DNA of 64,000 bases from Nephrocerus scutellatus (lineage: Eukaryota > Arthropoda > Insecta > Diptera > Pipunculidae): assembly GCA_947095585.1 (NCBI GenBank), contig OX352763.1, positions 32,971,462-33,035,461 on the forward strand. Direction: 5' to 3'. Both the position numbers and the translations under genes were made by a program. Shown in pieces: positions 10,441 to 22,893 of this stretch. Numbering within the stretch: position 1 is the stretch's first letter; each line of letters starts with the position of its first letter. A model generated the notes under the pieces. That model worked only from the letters and a program-made list of their open reading frames with translations, was not told the DNA's origin and did not search any database.

Positions 10441-12176
10441 TCCAGTTTTGCATCCCTAAACTCATGGTCTATGCCATCCTTCCAGCGTGGGCTTGGCCGT
10501 CTCGCTGTCGTGTTCCATAAATCCCATCGCAAAGGACTTTCCGAGCAGGTTCATCTTCGCTCATGCGAGCTAGGTGTCCTGCCCACCGGAGCCAATAGAG
10601 TTTAATTCTCTTCAGGAGTCCTTCCTCACATACGGGGCCAACAAATATCAGTAAGACTTTTCTCTCGAACACGGCTAAGAAATCAGAATGCTGTTTGATA
10701 AGCATCCAAGTCTCGGACCCATATGTAAGTACTGTTAGGACAATTGTCTTATATACCAGCAGCTTGGATGTTATGGTTAAGTTCCTGAATTTAAAGAGTC
10801 TTGACAGAGGCTTTGTTGGATTAAAGCAACCGTGCTAAGAAATCAGAATGCTGTTTGCTAAGCATCCAAGTCTCGGACCCATATGTAAGTACTGTTAGGA
10901 CAATTATCTTATATACCAGCAGCTTGGATGTTATGGTTAAGTTCCTGAATTTAAAGAGTCTTGACAGAGGCTTTGTTAGATTAAAGCAACCGTGCTAAGA
11001 AATCAGAATGCTGTTTGCTAAGCATCCAAGTCTCGAACCCATATGTAAGTACTGTTAGGACAATTGTCTTATATACCAGCAGCTTGGATGTTATGGTTAA
11101 GTTCCTGAATTTAAAGAGTCTTGACAGAGGCTTTGTTGGATTAAAGCAACCGTGCGCGTATTTCTGGTTCCATGTTTCGGCTTATTGCACTACTTCAAAC
11201 TCGCGCTCCACTACTTTAATTGCGGGACCAATGTTGGATCTTCTACTCGCATACGTTGCCACATGTACTTTTTCTTACTCTCATGTATGTGCAGCCCCAG
11301 AATTCGCGCCGCCCGCTAGATCTGATCTGTACAGCTCTTCGATTTTTACCAACGATGTAAATATCGTCTGTGATCTAAATGGACTTATAGAGGATTGTTC
11401 TTCTCGCCATTATGTCAGAGTCTCGGATCACTTTCTCCAACGCCAGGTTGAAGAGGACGCAGGCCAGTCCATCCCCTTGTCGGAGCCCGTTATAGATGTT
11501 GAATGGGCTTGATACTGATCCGGATATTTTTACTTGGCACTTGGCTTATAACATTGGTCATGGTCAACCTATATAGTCTTGTCAGTTTATTTGGGATGCC
11601 GAATCATGGCCTTATAAAGTTCTACTCTGGCTATGCTATTATAGATAGCTTTAAAATCTATCAAAAGATTGTGTAGTGAGTTTTGAATCTCTAGGCATTT
11701 TTCCATCACCTGCCTAAGGGTGTTAATATGATCAGTTGTTGATTTGCCTGGGATGAAGCCACACTGGTATGGTCCAATGATGACTTTAGCGTATGGGGGA
11801 GTGTTGAAGGATAGAGGTAAAAATCTTATGCGCGGTACTCAACAAAGTTATACCACGATTGCAGCATGTTGTGATATCTCCTTTCTTATGTATGGGGCAC
11901 AGGTTGCCTCTTCGCCAGTCTTCTCGCATCGCTTCTACCTCCCATACTTGCACTATTATTTCATGAATTGCTTGATGTATTGTGGGACCTCATATTTTAA
12001 TCGGTTTCGCTGGGATACCTTCAGATCCCGGGGCCTTATTATTTTTGAGCCGATTTATCGCTCTGCTAACTTCGTCTATGCTTGGTGGCGGCAGCCTAGC
12101 ATGGTCTTCGGTCATTGGTGGAGCCTTCAATTGCTCAGTTAGCTGGCCATTTAGCTACTCATGAAAGTGCTCATAG
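10441..12176 (-). mobile_element. LINE-B copy 1 (RTE-like), minus strand, decayed
   Basis: Read on the minus strand from 12176 down to 10441. It holds RT pieces: a DEVSRAINRLKNNKAPGSEG-like block near 12060, a GPYQCGFIPGKSTTDQI-like block at 11760, a SPYSIFNSLRQGDGLACVLFN-like block at 11480, a TILQVYID-like stretch, and the C-terminal TVLTYGSETW, VFERKVL, LYWLRWAGHLARMSEDEPARKVLC (10500-10700). The same features occur at 60460-63140, the longest copy. Many stops and frameshifts. The TYGSETW region is present three times because of the 160-base triplication at 10674-11153. Confidence 0.8.
10674..11153. repeat. Three tandem 160-bp copies inside LINE-B
   Basis: Units 10674-10833, 10834-10993 and 10994-11153 are head to tail with an exact 160-base period. 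They differ at only a handful of positions, for example ttgata/ttgcta and cggacc/cgaacc. Each unit starts gctaagaaatcagaatgctg and contains the minus-strand code for the LINE-B TYGSETW region. Other LINE-B copies have this segment once. 160 is not a multiple of three, so the duplication breaks the frame. Confidence 0.95.
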
Positions 12177-12915
12177 GGGATCTGCATTGCGATTGATCGG
12201 GAAACTACTGACTGCTCAAAACTTGGTTTGATTAGCCAGTAACGCAACAATCAAGTTCGTAATATAGTGCTTGCTTTACCCTCTAGTAACTTTACCCCGG
12301 GCAACTATGTGTATAAATCCTTATATATGTAGGCCAAAATTGCAAGTGCGAACGGTCTAGCGTTTCTAGTCTAGGTAACGTGGGTAAGCACCGACCCTGC
12401 GGTACCGAAAAATGCCCGCTACTGAAACCAACACAACGCCTTGGATAAGTAATGATCGAATAATGACGACTTTTGGCTATTGTACCCGGACTAAGATTGG
12501 TTTCTGATATGTGGGGACGCTTCTTGACTCAGGGAGTGAAGGACCTCAAAATGCCAGATTTCTTCAACTGGAACGTGAGTTTCTTCGATATAATTTGGAA
12601 AAACTGGGAGTGAGTGAAGTAAGATGGTTCGACGCGAGAGAGTACCAATCCCCAACGCGTAACACTGTGCTACTCTACTCCGGCAAACCCTCCGGCAGTC
12701 CCCGTGAATCTGGAGTGGGTCTGCTGCTAACGCCAACAGCACGCAGATGCCTAATTTCCTGGCACCCACATGGTGATAGGATCTTATCGGCCAGATTGCG
12801 GACTAGATTACGGCGCGTCACGATCATACAGTGTTACGCCCCAACGAATCCTTCGACTGAGGATGAAAAGGACAACTTCTACAATCAACTAAGCGCTGTA
12901 TTCAACGCAACGCAA
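12177..12915 (+). mobile_element. LINE-A copy 2: 5' end and endonuclease only
   Basis: Starts with the same 5' sequence as 1887 and contains the leader plus most of the AP-like endonuclease: LREFLRYNLEKLGVSEVRW-like, SPRESGVGLLLTPTARR, TIIQCYAPTNPSTEDEKDN and YNQLSAVFNAT. One frame stays open from 12511 to 12993 except for the start region. Homology ends at about 12915; RT and 3' end are absent. LINEs are normally truncated at the 5' end, so a copy that keeps the 5' end and lacks the 3' end points to a later deletion. It is closer to the ancestral reading than copy 1, with fewer stops. Confidence 0.82.
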
Positions 12916-14475
12916 ATATACTACTTCTCTCGTCTGGCTAACCACATGGGGGAAAAAGATTTGACGATTCAAAAGATACGATTAATAAAGTGACGTAAGT
13001 TTACGGAATGGTTATTTTAATGCGCCTAAGAAATGGCATATCCCTCTTCTTAGATAAGTAAACATTTTATCAGCTCAATGTATGTCAGCTACTATGTATG
13101 TCACAAAAAACCCTGCCAAAGCTCTGAAAAATCAGAACGTACGTACGATTAACGCCTGCCACACCTTTCACTGCAGAGCACTTTGGCTGATTTATAATTA
13201 TTTTTTTTAGCTTGAAGTTTATGCATGCAATTTAAATGCGCATTCACACGTCACTCTCGATACAACTTTAAGAGGAGAATTATTACCGCGAAATATCGCA
13301 TCTTTGAGCAGTCAATATCTGCACAAGTCCATTTAAGGAGTAAGCGGGTTATGCAATACTGGCCTGTCCAGTCCATGCCTGTCGTAACGCAAACACCACC
13401 ATAGTAAATTATTTAATAGAACTAAAACAAAAGTGGACTAAGAAGGAGAGACAATTTGCTATAAGTAGACTCAAACCAACCAACCAACCAAACCAGAGCG
13501 ATATTTTTCACATTCTAAGGTGTTGGCGTTAATTGCATTTTGTTGCAATATCTTTACCCATGCAATACTTCATTGCAGCGCGACCAGCCATCGCAAGGGA
13601 TAAACCAGGTTGACATTTACATGAGTGTTAACAAAACCATCCTTGTTAACAACAACGCCTGAGTTAACACAGAACATAGAAAACAAGCCACGTATTGCGC
13701 GATACCAATGCGATAGTAATCTGTGAATGCAAAATGGTGCACAACCACGAGCAGTTGGAGGATTGGTGTAAATTGAAAATCCTATTGTATATGGATTCTG
13801 TGGACATCGAAAATGAATGGCTATAACTAGCATTGACTTTGATCTTTTGGATCATATTAACCGGAGTTGTAAGACTGAGATTTATTGACACCACAATGTT
13901 AGACATTTCTGAACTGCAAGAAAGGAGTAGTTAATGTCACTGTGGGCCATAAATTTGTCGAAAATCTCAATTAATGTCGTTGGTTTTTGTTTGCCGTAGT
14001 CGTCAAAGTACCATAGACATTATTCTTGGGTTTTACGTCAAAGAATAATGTTGATGTCTTGAAATACGTAGAACACTTGCAAACAAATGAAGGGAATACT
14101 TCTTTAAAATCTTGACAGAAGACGAAGCAGTCACTTAATACTATAGAAATAGTCATCTTATTTAATTTATAAGTTTAAGACTTAAAACTTATTGTATAGA
14201 GTTCTAATCCTGTCTAGGAATCTAGCAACATCTTTATGAATTTAAGTTCCTCACAGTTGATTCTAAGATACTTATCATCTACGATGTGACGATGATGAAC
14301 ATAACTTTTTACACTATTCGTTCAATTTGTTGCTTGAGTATCTTTTCTTATACCAGATCAGATCGTTCAATCACTTTGCGTTATTGATGTAACCAACAAT
14401 TTTATTTTTATATCTAAGATATATTTTTTTGGCAGAATGAACAAAACAGTTCCTCCTTGGCTTAATATTACTTGA
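12916..14475. other. Unassigned intronic DNA
   Basis: No transposon motif or credible coding frame. A short accaaccaaccaacc repeat lies at about 13475-13490. The ORFs of 60-90 codons at 13570-14156 on the minus strand have no recognisable domains. Confidence 0.5.
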
Positions 14476-16200
14476 AAAACTTATTGTTTTTAGACAGCCG
14501 AATAACTTGCAGCTCTGTTAGTAAGTTCTATTTCCACCTCCTGGTGGTGCCATCTGGGAGCTTCTCTGGAAATTGCGAACAGAAGACGGCACATGGTGAG
14601 CCTCCTGCGCCACAAAACAGGATAAGTGTCGGTTGGTCTGTGGCCCAGCGAGCCGCAACCGTAAAAAACCCAATTGCTCCGAAACGTAATACAATGCCTC
14701 TGATACGGACTGATACTTTGTTGACGACCTTTAGCTTTCGTACACGGATAACGATCGGTTTTTGGAACGTTAAGACCCTCCTTGACTAACTCCAGGGAGA
14801 ACCTCAAAACGCCAGATTCCTCCAATTAGAGCGTGAGTTTACGCGATATAATATAGAAATCTTGGGGTTGAGTGAAATAAGATGGTATGATGCCGGAGTA
14901 TACCAGTCTTCCAGAAATAATACTGTGATGCTCTACTCCGGTAGACCAGCTGGGAGCGGACGGAGGTCTGGAGTTGGACTGATGTTAACTCAGGTAGCAC
15001 GAAACAGTCTTATATCCTGGAAACCTCACAGTAAACGGATACTGAAGGCTAGATTCCAGAGTAGAGTAAGAAAAATTCCTATCATACAGTGTTATGCTCC
15101 AATCGAAGACGTGACTGAGTACGAAAAGGACAATTTTTATAGTCGTTTGGGCTCCGTAAATAACCAAACGGCTAATAGCGACATCGTAATGGTGATTTGC
15201 CAGTGAAGAGTTAAGATGGTGCCTTTTTATGTCAATTCTTCTGATGTCGGATGAGGAGCAGCACACTATATGGAGAGAACATTTCGCTACAGTCCTTAAC
15301 CACTTAGACGATGGTGATATGATCTTGAGTGCTACTGAATCTTCCGAAGAGATAAATTCTCGAATTCGCACTGGACCTCCTAGTAAAACCGAAAAAACAG
15401 CAGCAACCAAGTCTCCAAACAAAAATAAAGCGTATTGACGGCATCCCTGCCGAAATATTCCAAGCGGCGCCAAGCACATCGGTTGATATTCTACACCCGA
15501 GCGTGGGAAACTGATCAATTTTCCTAAGAGTGGAAAAAAGGGATCATCGTCAAGCTTCCAAAAAAGGGACTTCTCATGGACTGTGGAAACTGGATAGGTA
15601 TATGCGTTTTACCGGCTGTAGCCAAGATAATAGCTAGAATCATATAAGAACGCGTTAAGAAGCATTTAAATCGAGATCCTATCTGGATGGCCCTGCGCAG
15701 GAGGGGTATCTCAGAAAAGCTTTTACCGATTATCAATGCTAAACACGAAGGAAGTAAATGTCACGTCCTACACAACGGTAAGGTGTCCGAGGAATTTGAA
15801 GTCCAAAGTGGAGTACGTCAGGGGTGCATACTATCACCGCTATTATTCCTAGTGGTCATCGGCGATGTACTCCGTGCAGCACTGACGGACTTCGGACTTG
15901 GACTTCGATCGACTATGACAACTTACCTTAAACACCTAGACTACGCTGACGATGTTTGCCTGCTCTCACATCGGATAATGGACCTTCATATATATGTCAT
16001 CGTATATCCAACGACGAATTTCATCGGAGAACGGGCCAAGAACCTATAGACGTTATTGTGCGAAGGAGAAAGTGGCAGTGGTTTGGACTCACACTACGGC
16101 GCGACGACAACTCCATAGCGAAATATGCCATGCAGTGGAACTCGCTCACCCAGGCAGGTAGAACAGCGCGACGCTCAAGGAGAACGATTTAAAAAGAAGT
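14476..16200 (+). mobile_element. LINE-A-related copy 3 (diverged), decayed
   Basis: Same gene order as LINE-A but clearly diverged. Endonuclease region 14740-15206: ITIGFWNVKTLLD, NIEILGLSEIRWYDAGVYQS, SGVGLMLT, IIQCYAP. The domain then breaks off and the linker (EEQHTIWREHFATVLNHLDDGD) begins at about 15250. RT pieces follow: GVRQGCILSPLLFLVVIGDVLR and LDYADDVCLLSH (catalytic YADD kept, 15935-15970), then a jump to the C-terminal RRRKWQWFGLTLRRDDNSIAK region at 16055-16190. Stops and frameshifts at about 15436, 15600 and 16049. The 5' leader (14476-14700) does not match copies 1 and 2. Confidence 0.8.
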
Positions 16201-16209
16201 AAGAACATC

Positions 16210-17140
16210 GTATGATGCTCTACATTGAATTCCGGTTCTGTTCTCCAACAAAAAGTCTCGCCAATGAGCAAGCTTTAGAACCGATGGTAACCACTTTGTG
16301 ATCCCTAAACTCTGACCGTTCTGGTCTATGGCATTCTTCCAGCGTAAGTTTTACCTGCCACGCTATCTGGCCTTATAAACTCTGCTGCAAACGAGTTTCC
16401 GATCCGGATCGTCTTTGATCATACGAGGCAAAATGTTCTGCCACATGGGAGTCTACCGAGCTTGATTCTCATCACCATGTCCAGGACGCGATAACGCTCG
16501 TAGATCTCATCATTAAATAGTGTCCGGAATTGTCCTTCCTCACATATGGAGCTAATAATTCTGCGTAAGACTTTTCTCTCAAAAGGTTAGAATGCTTTTT
16601 ACTAAGCATCAAAATCTTGGATTCATATCTAAGTACTGGTATAACCGTTGACTAAACTCTACAAGCTTCGAATTTATGGTTAAATTCTTGATTTGAAGAC
16701 TTTGACACAGCTTATAGTATGGCCTTTGTCAGTTTTAATCAACTTTAAGCGTATTTCTGTTTTCATTTTGTTATCCTCTGATACCGAATACTACTTCGAA
16801 TTCGCGCACTACTATCTTGAGGGACCAATGATGGATTTTCTGCTCGTTTTACCCTAATGCTGTATAGCGGCAGATTTTGTGCTGCAGGATCGATTTTGAC
16901 GAAATCTTCTTGTACAGTTCTTGGGGGTTTCTTCGGCATCATCTGCGTAAGCAAGTATCTGGTTGGACTTTTAGATCATTCTTCTTCTCGGCGTTAGATC
17001 TAAATATCGGAGGATTTTCTGCAATTGCTTTCTAGCGTATTGACTATCCAGTCTTGTAGGATAGAGGATAGAACTGTAAACGCTGTACATATACGTTATA
17101 CGGTTATCTTATAACGTTATACCACCACGATAATTATACA
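16210..17140 (-). mobile_element. LINE-B fragment, minus strand, heavily decayed
   Basis: Minus-strand reading recovers scattered LINE-B C-terminal pieces. The 'cttccagcg' and 'ccctaaactctgac' landmarks of its 3' end lie at 16290-16350, an ERYRVLDMV-like stretch is near 16490, and 'cctcacatatggag' with 'taagcatcaaaatcttgg' lie at 16540-16620, all matching 10480-10720. Coding potential is lost. Confidence 0.6.
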
Positions 17141-17635
17141 TGGTGCACATCATTCTTAGGGTGGGACGAGCCCTGCTTTAATAGCTTTCGCCATTAAGCA
17201 TGCTCTTAAACTATTCCCATTTAGCGGTTCTCTCTTCGAGAGTAAACCATAAGCCCCCGCGTTGCATCCCCAGAACGAGCTGGGTCCTTAGCCACAATTG
17301 TCCCCAGACCGGTCAACCGTACGGTCAACCTTATTGTCTGTGAGCACGGACAACTCCCGCGGTACCAACGCGAACTTGGTGAGGTCTGACATCAAGGGAC
17401 TTAGTTCCTCTCTTCCTCTTTGCGAAGGAGAAAACCATCACTGGCAAATCCTCTTCCGGAACCTCGAACCCAATCATTTGTCACTAGGATACCGTGCTAT
17501 GTTAACACACTGTTGTGGATAATTCCTATTTTCGAGAGTAGGCTACAGCGCAGGAAACAGTCACTTTCGTCTATGGTCGAGTGAAAATAATCTAATTTAA
17601 CCTTTATTTTACCCAAGTGATGACAGTGCACAGTT
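17141..17635. other. Unassigned GC-richer block
   Basis: About 17160-17570 is richer in GC than its surroundings and reads like repeat debris, with phrases such as 'gaccggtcaaccgtacggtc'. I found no match elsewhere in the window and no coding domain. It does not resemble rRNA to me. Confidence 0.4.
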
Positions 17636-17710
17636 TAAGAGAGAGCGGTAGAGAAAGATATATAGAGAGATATAGAGATATAAAGAGATAGAGATAGAGA
17701 GAGTGAGAGG
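17636..17710. repeat. Purine-rich GA/GATA microsatellite
   Basis: Imperfect gagata and gagaga units on the plus strand, almost without pyrimidines other than T, for about 70 bases. A simple repeat. Confidence 0.9.
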
Positions 17711-17929
17711 AGCAGAGGTCGCATCACATTTTTTCTCAACCAATTATAAGATTAATATCGATGATGTTCCAGCTTCATCATCACAAGTACCCTTACTACC
17801 GAGGTCTCATCGTGGTCTCTCGCAAAAAGATTCGCCACTGGTCCCGATTTTGAAACGATATAAATCTGGGTGTCATGGACTAAGCCTTGCGATTTTTCCA
17901 GATTTATCTCCTGATCCAGAAAAAGTCTG

Positions 17930-18215
17930 TCGGTTTTTCGACTTTTGAGGTTCTTTTTAAACACCTTCCATACAACCTAGATAGCTGAAATTTTTGAGCT
18001 GAAATTAAAGGGTCATTTATGAGAGTCGCGTGTGTCGTGTGTAATGCGTGGAAAATGGCTTTATCTTTGGATCTGTTTTTTAACCACCTTCCAAACGAGC
18101 TAGAAAGTTGAAGTTTAGAGAGTAGCTTAACTTCAGTAGGCGTTCCTAATATGAGTTGAAGTTTTGAGAGTAGCTCGGCCGCTTGAAATAGAAACTTTTC
18201 CAGGCACATCACTCA
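17930..18215 (+). repeat. DTR2 repeat fragment
   Basis: Shows the same units as 43530-44010: a 'ggttctttttaaacaccttc' block, cgacctaga-like 'caacctagatagctgaaatt', a GCGTGTGTCGTGTGT block, then a second unit with 'ttttttaaccaccttccaaa'. About two degenerate units. No coding meaning. Confidence 0.65.
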
Positions 18216-18439
18216 ACCTGTAGTGTATGAAATGAGCCACTAAATACGAAGAGTAACCCACAAGGATCTCTAGGTACCAGTATACCACTTCGGGTCGCAA
18301 AGTACGAAAACATTGCCCATAAAGAGCATACTCTAAGTACCCGCGGCCCTTATTTAATATCCCGTGGTAAAGCCCAGCACCCCAACCATGAATAGGTTAA
18401 GATGCAATTGGGACCCCCACGGGGATGCATGATGCACAG
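18216..18439. other. Unassigned intronic DNA
   Basis: Moderately GC-rich unique-looking sequence between DTR2 and LINE-B debris. Nothing recognised. Confidence 0.4.
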
Positions 18440-18860
18440 GACGACTCTTCTTTACTATCCTTGCATCGTTTGTTCCTTCCATATTTGTACTATTCGCTGA
18501 AGAATTTGTTTTTGTTGTGCAGGCCATCCGGATTTAATCAACTCTGCTGGGTTCCCATCTGATCCAGAGGCTTTATTGTTTTGATCCGAGTTATCGTTCT
18601 CCTATCTTTGCATATACGCTGGGCTTAGCATAGTAAAGTCATCGGTCATTGGTGTATCCTTCATTTTCTCAGTTATATGGCTATTAACCAACTCATGAAA
18701 TAGCTCTCTTTCCATCCCTACAAGATGGATTTTTGATATGCGATCAGATTACACTCTTTGTTCTTGCACTATGTGCAACATGGTGTATATTGCCTGATAC
18801 CGCGGACTGTTTGGTAGAACTTCCACCTTCCACACCAGTGCGGTCTTCGCTCTTTGTACT
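18440..18860 (-). mobile_element. LINE-B fragment, minus strand
   Basis: Matches 11900-12180 in landmarks and order: 'ccttccatatttgtactatt', a Tctgctgggttcccatctgatcc block (the KAPGSDG region on the minus strand), a 'cagttatatggctattaacc' block and 'actcatgaaatagctctc'. This is the RT N-terminal part of LINE-B. It is probably the same insertion as 16210-17140, broken by repeats. Confidence 0.6.
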
Positions 18861-20914
18861 GTTCTAGTTAACGGACAAGCTTCTTTTCGGAGGATGCTTT
18901 CTTTCCCATAAATTCTTAACAAAATAAAGCTATTCAGACAGTGCTAATATTCTTAAATGGAAATAATTAATTTTCGTTTGTGATACATTTTACCTTCCAT
19001 CAGCTTAATCTTGGTAAATACTGCAATTTCGCTGCTCGCATAGAATCGCAAAACAAATCGTGGAGATCCTTCCTTTATCCCTGCACTTTTTATACGTATT
19101 TTGTATATGGAAATGAAAAGCTGCCATGTAACATACATACACACACTTTCCTTAATAATAATTATGTTGGCCAATTTTCTCACTTGTTCTCTAAGCGCAG
19201 GAAAAAGATAGGTTGTTTTTTTATCCTTTGTTTGATGGTTTCTCAGTTGCTATTCGTTTTGCATCGTTTATATCTTTTATATTTATGAGTATTTTTATGT
19301 GTGTGTTGGGAAAAATATAACCCAAAGCACTGTAAGACGTGAAATTTTTTAATTTTAAAAAAACCCACAGCGACTGGTCGGTGCTGGAATTAATCGAAGC
19401 AAAGGATAACTTATCTATGGTTGTTGCAACGCAACTGACTGCCAACAGAGAAGCAAATATCGCAAAATATATAAATATTTGCAGAGTCTGCTCTGTCTAT
19501 TTACATTTGTTATTAAATTGTTCCTCCCTTCTCAACTCTAAGATTCTTCGCTTTGTTTTTGGCAAGTATTGGTTATTTTCCTGGGGCGGTACACCGCCTG
19601 CCACTGGAGATGCCATCGATTGAAAGCCATGTAATTCATGTTGGGCAAACATCAGCAGCAGACTGTATACTTACATATATATTTACCTAATGTGTTAATA
19701 GCATTAAGGCATTACCAAAAGCAATAACAACAATAACATCCAATAACAACCAACAACATCAACTACAACAATGGACAAATTATAGTAAGTTATATGGAAC
19801 AGAGATCCCAAAGAAGTAAATATTTATCAACAAAATGGCAAAATGTTGGCAAGTCAAATTGCCAGGATATTTACTTTGAAAAAAGGATGCAACTCTTTGT
19901 TTTTGTAGATTAATTGTAATTGCTGCTGACTAATGTATGTAGAATTAATTTTGGTTCTTTTAACAGTTCCAAAATTCTTCCAATTGCTCAACAAAGTGAG
20001 AAAGTATGGAGGTCATACAAAGGACTCCAATTTTCTTTTGCCTGATAAATAGTAGAAACAGTGCAAATCTTGTACTAATCCCGTGATTTATTTCATTTCG
20101 AATTCACTCTTGGCCAGTGGCGAACACAGTTTTTGTGCTGCAAAAATATCAGACACAATCTTGCCAGGATGTTGTTAATTATTACATTCGCATTGAATTG
20201 CAATTCAATTAAAATGTAATTTAAGTGGATTTATTGCCGGGAATTACATAGAGTTGGCTTCTCGAAGAGTCTAATCTGTTTTGCATTATGCGATACTAAT
20301 TACAAGCAAATTCTTTTTAATAGAAACTCTTAAATATATGGCCAATTCAAATGTTCCTTTGATTGTTTCTTTGCCGCTCATTTTATTGAAGACGTTTGCC
20401 ACCTTGCCACATCGCCAATGATTCTGTTTGGCTGGTTCTTTAAGCTAACATTTCTCATATGGAATGTTACCCATTTCAAATTAAAATATCGAATAAATCG
20501 GCTGCGAATAATTGCTGCCTGATTGCTATCCATTAGCTGTAATTAATTAACGATAATTGTAGCAGATAAATTTCGTTTTAATGTCGTTCAATGCGGAGTA
20601 ATTATTAAGTAGAGCGGTGTGGAAATTTTTTGAAGCACAACGTGGGCGTTTGGAAGTTAAGGAATTATGGAGAGGAAATAAGGAAGCGATGACTATGCAC
20701 ATGTGTCTTGAATGTCAGCAGATCATATATACAAGGCAACACAGAGCTTGAGTTAGTCTACACAAGTGTGGCAGCAGCTCGTTGTACGAATAACCGGGCC
20801 CAGTAGCTTGTAATATTTAATTTAATGTCAATTGTTTTATAACGAAAATATCTCTAAATTTTTATTTCAAAGTTTGGGAATTACTGAAAGAAAAGTTTGA
20901 GTGAGTGTATACTG
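18861..20914. other. Unassigned AT-rich intronic DNA
   Basis: Long AT-rich stretch with CA/AAC-rich patches (19700-19770 repeats 'aacaac' and 'aataac' words). No transposon motif and no credible coding frame. It looks like original intron sequence. Confidence 0.5.
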
Positions 20915-22740
20915 TACGAGTGTCACGCCTTGTTCACACGAGAGCACAAATACGAATCAGCGTCTCAATTTTTTGATATCCAGCTGCCAAAATAACAAAA
21001 CTTATCGACTTGCCTCCCAAGTGATGTTGCCTATCTTATGGCAGCAAAATCCGAAAGGATTCGTTCCATTTGTTCATTACATTACATCACGATTGTGATA
21101 GTCCCGATCTTATAGGCGGAAAAAACACTCCATTACAAACCAGATGGAGTACGGGCTACTTTTTTATCACCCAGTCAACAACGTTTATGAAACCCAATGG
21201 CGAGAAGGTGCAACCTTGCTTGACCACTGAGTTAAAAGGAGAGCTCACTTTGTTTATGGTATTCCACAGGGTAATTCCTCTCCAGTTTTCAAAATTGATC
21301 AGATCAGTTTTATTGGGGAGTTTGACTGTTATGCCTTCTTTTAACGCCCGTGGAATGGTTTCAGAATCCCAGATACCTTGTTATAGCGCGTGCAGTGATA
21401 GCATAGTTAACTCGACATCGGTGAACAAATTGTTGTCCTTATCTCATCCAAGGAAGGTGTAGCGACGCTGATGTTAAGTAGCTTGTTTGGGTGCATATGT
21501 GGGTTGATGGACGTGCCTGGCTGGCGAAGTACAATTTAAAACATTCCTTAAATGTTCTGTCCGCCGGGTTATCTGTTCTTCCTCCATAAGGATCAAAGAA
21601 CTATTGCATTAACAGGATAGTTGATGTGTTGTTTCTTATTGGCGAGTTAACGAGTGAGTTGGTAGACTGTTCTGTATTGTCTAGTGTCAGCGACTTCTTG
21701 TGCTAATGTAGCAATGTTGCTTCCTCCGCTCGTTTAAATTTCCTAGCTGAATGATCAACTTGCCGGTCTAGATCCCTATACTTCCGCCCTTATGCAATTT
21801 TCTCAGCACCCTAAGCTGCGGTTAACTGTGCTTTGATGGATTGGCGTTCCATGTAACACCATTCGTTCTGAAATCCACTCTTTTCTATTTTGTCGGGGTA
21901 ACCTAAAATGGTTGAAGCTGCTTCTGTATACGCATTCACTGTTTTCTCCCATTTAGACTCTAGGGTTTAGGGTTCTATCTCAGAAAGTGACTTTTGTATG
22001 CGGGATACAAATTGCAGTTTCACAAGTGGGTCTTTCAGTGCCTCTTCAGCTGGCTTTCTCGTTGTTAACTTCGTGCGTGGTTGAGGGGACCGCAAGCTTC
22101 AATCGCACACTGACAACCACAAGGGGGTGGTCGCTATAGACGTCTTCTACCCTTCGGGTTCTAACCTAAAGCAATGATGATCGCCACTTGCGGCTTATAG
22201 CAATGTGATCGATCTGGTTGGTTGTTATAAATGCGATCAAGAGAGGCCTTGTTGATGTTTTTGTGGGAAAAAATTGTGCCTTAAACGACTACGGTGCGAT
22301 CAGAACATAGCTTAGCATGGATGCCATGTTTCCAATCTCTGTTGTCGCTGCCCTCCTTTGCGTTAACGTCGCTTATCAAAATTACGATGTCAATCTTCCG
22401 TAGTTGGTCTAAGGAATTATTTAGACGTCATTTTCTTCAGATGTGGCTTGTTCCGTTGGTGCATAGACTTGAACCAACACGACCTTCCGAACAGCTGATT
22501 TCAATCTTGCAATAATAATTCTATCGGATATGACTTGCAAATTTCTTGTCTTGTCTTGTAAATTTCTTTTCACGGCTCTAGAAAGCAGTAATCCCACTCA
22601 ATTCGCATGGTGTTCTCCTGCAGTTTTACCCGAAAACATTAGAAACTGGCCGGTAGATGTTTGCTTTTCCCCTACCGAAATTGTTTACTTGAATTGCTCG
22701 AGTTTCCAGTCAAGCGACATCGACGCGACGTGAGATAGGA
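20915..22740 (-). mobile_element. LINE-C copy 1 (RTE-like), minus strand, decayed
   Basis: Read right to left. The endonuclease C-terminal part at about 22060-22240 reads NQIDHIAISRKWRSSLL followed by VRTRRVEDVYSDHPLVVV; the NQIDH and SDH motifs are the catalytic endonuclease wording. A linker lies at 21400-22000. An RT piece at about 21280 reads NWRGITLWNTINKV. The 3' part at 20915-21030 matches 26090-26180. The stretch between about 21030 and 21150 does not match, so the copy carries a deletion. Stops are frequent. Confidence 0.72.
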
Positions 22741-22893
22741 GTTGCGATGAGAGAGGCAAATGACATGACTATCTATAATCGCACTATCATTACCGTTTGA
22801 TGAAGCTATATGGAAGGATGGGGTAATAAGTATAAGATAATAAGTAATATAAGATAATAGATAATACAGGTCGGTACGCCCAAAGATGGGCTC
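22741..22893. other. Unassigned short gap
   Basis: About 150 bases between LINE-C and the duplicated RT fragment, with a short 'aagataataagtaatataaga' AT repeat at 22830-22870. Confidence 0.4.

Noticed and set aside
14985..15518. 177-codon minus-strand frame
   Set aside because: Antisense to the LINE-A copy 3 endonuclease and linker. Only the plus-strand frames carry motifs.
17160..17570. Possible rRNA-related fragment because of higher GC content
   Set aside because: No recognisable conserved rRNA core sequence. Left unassigned.
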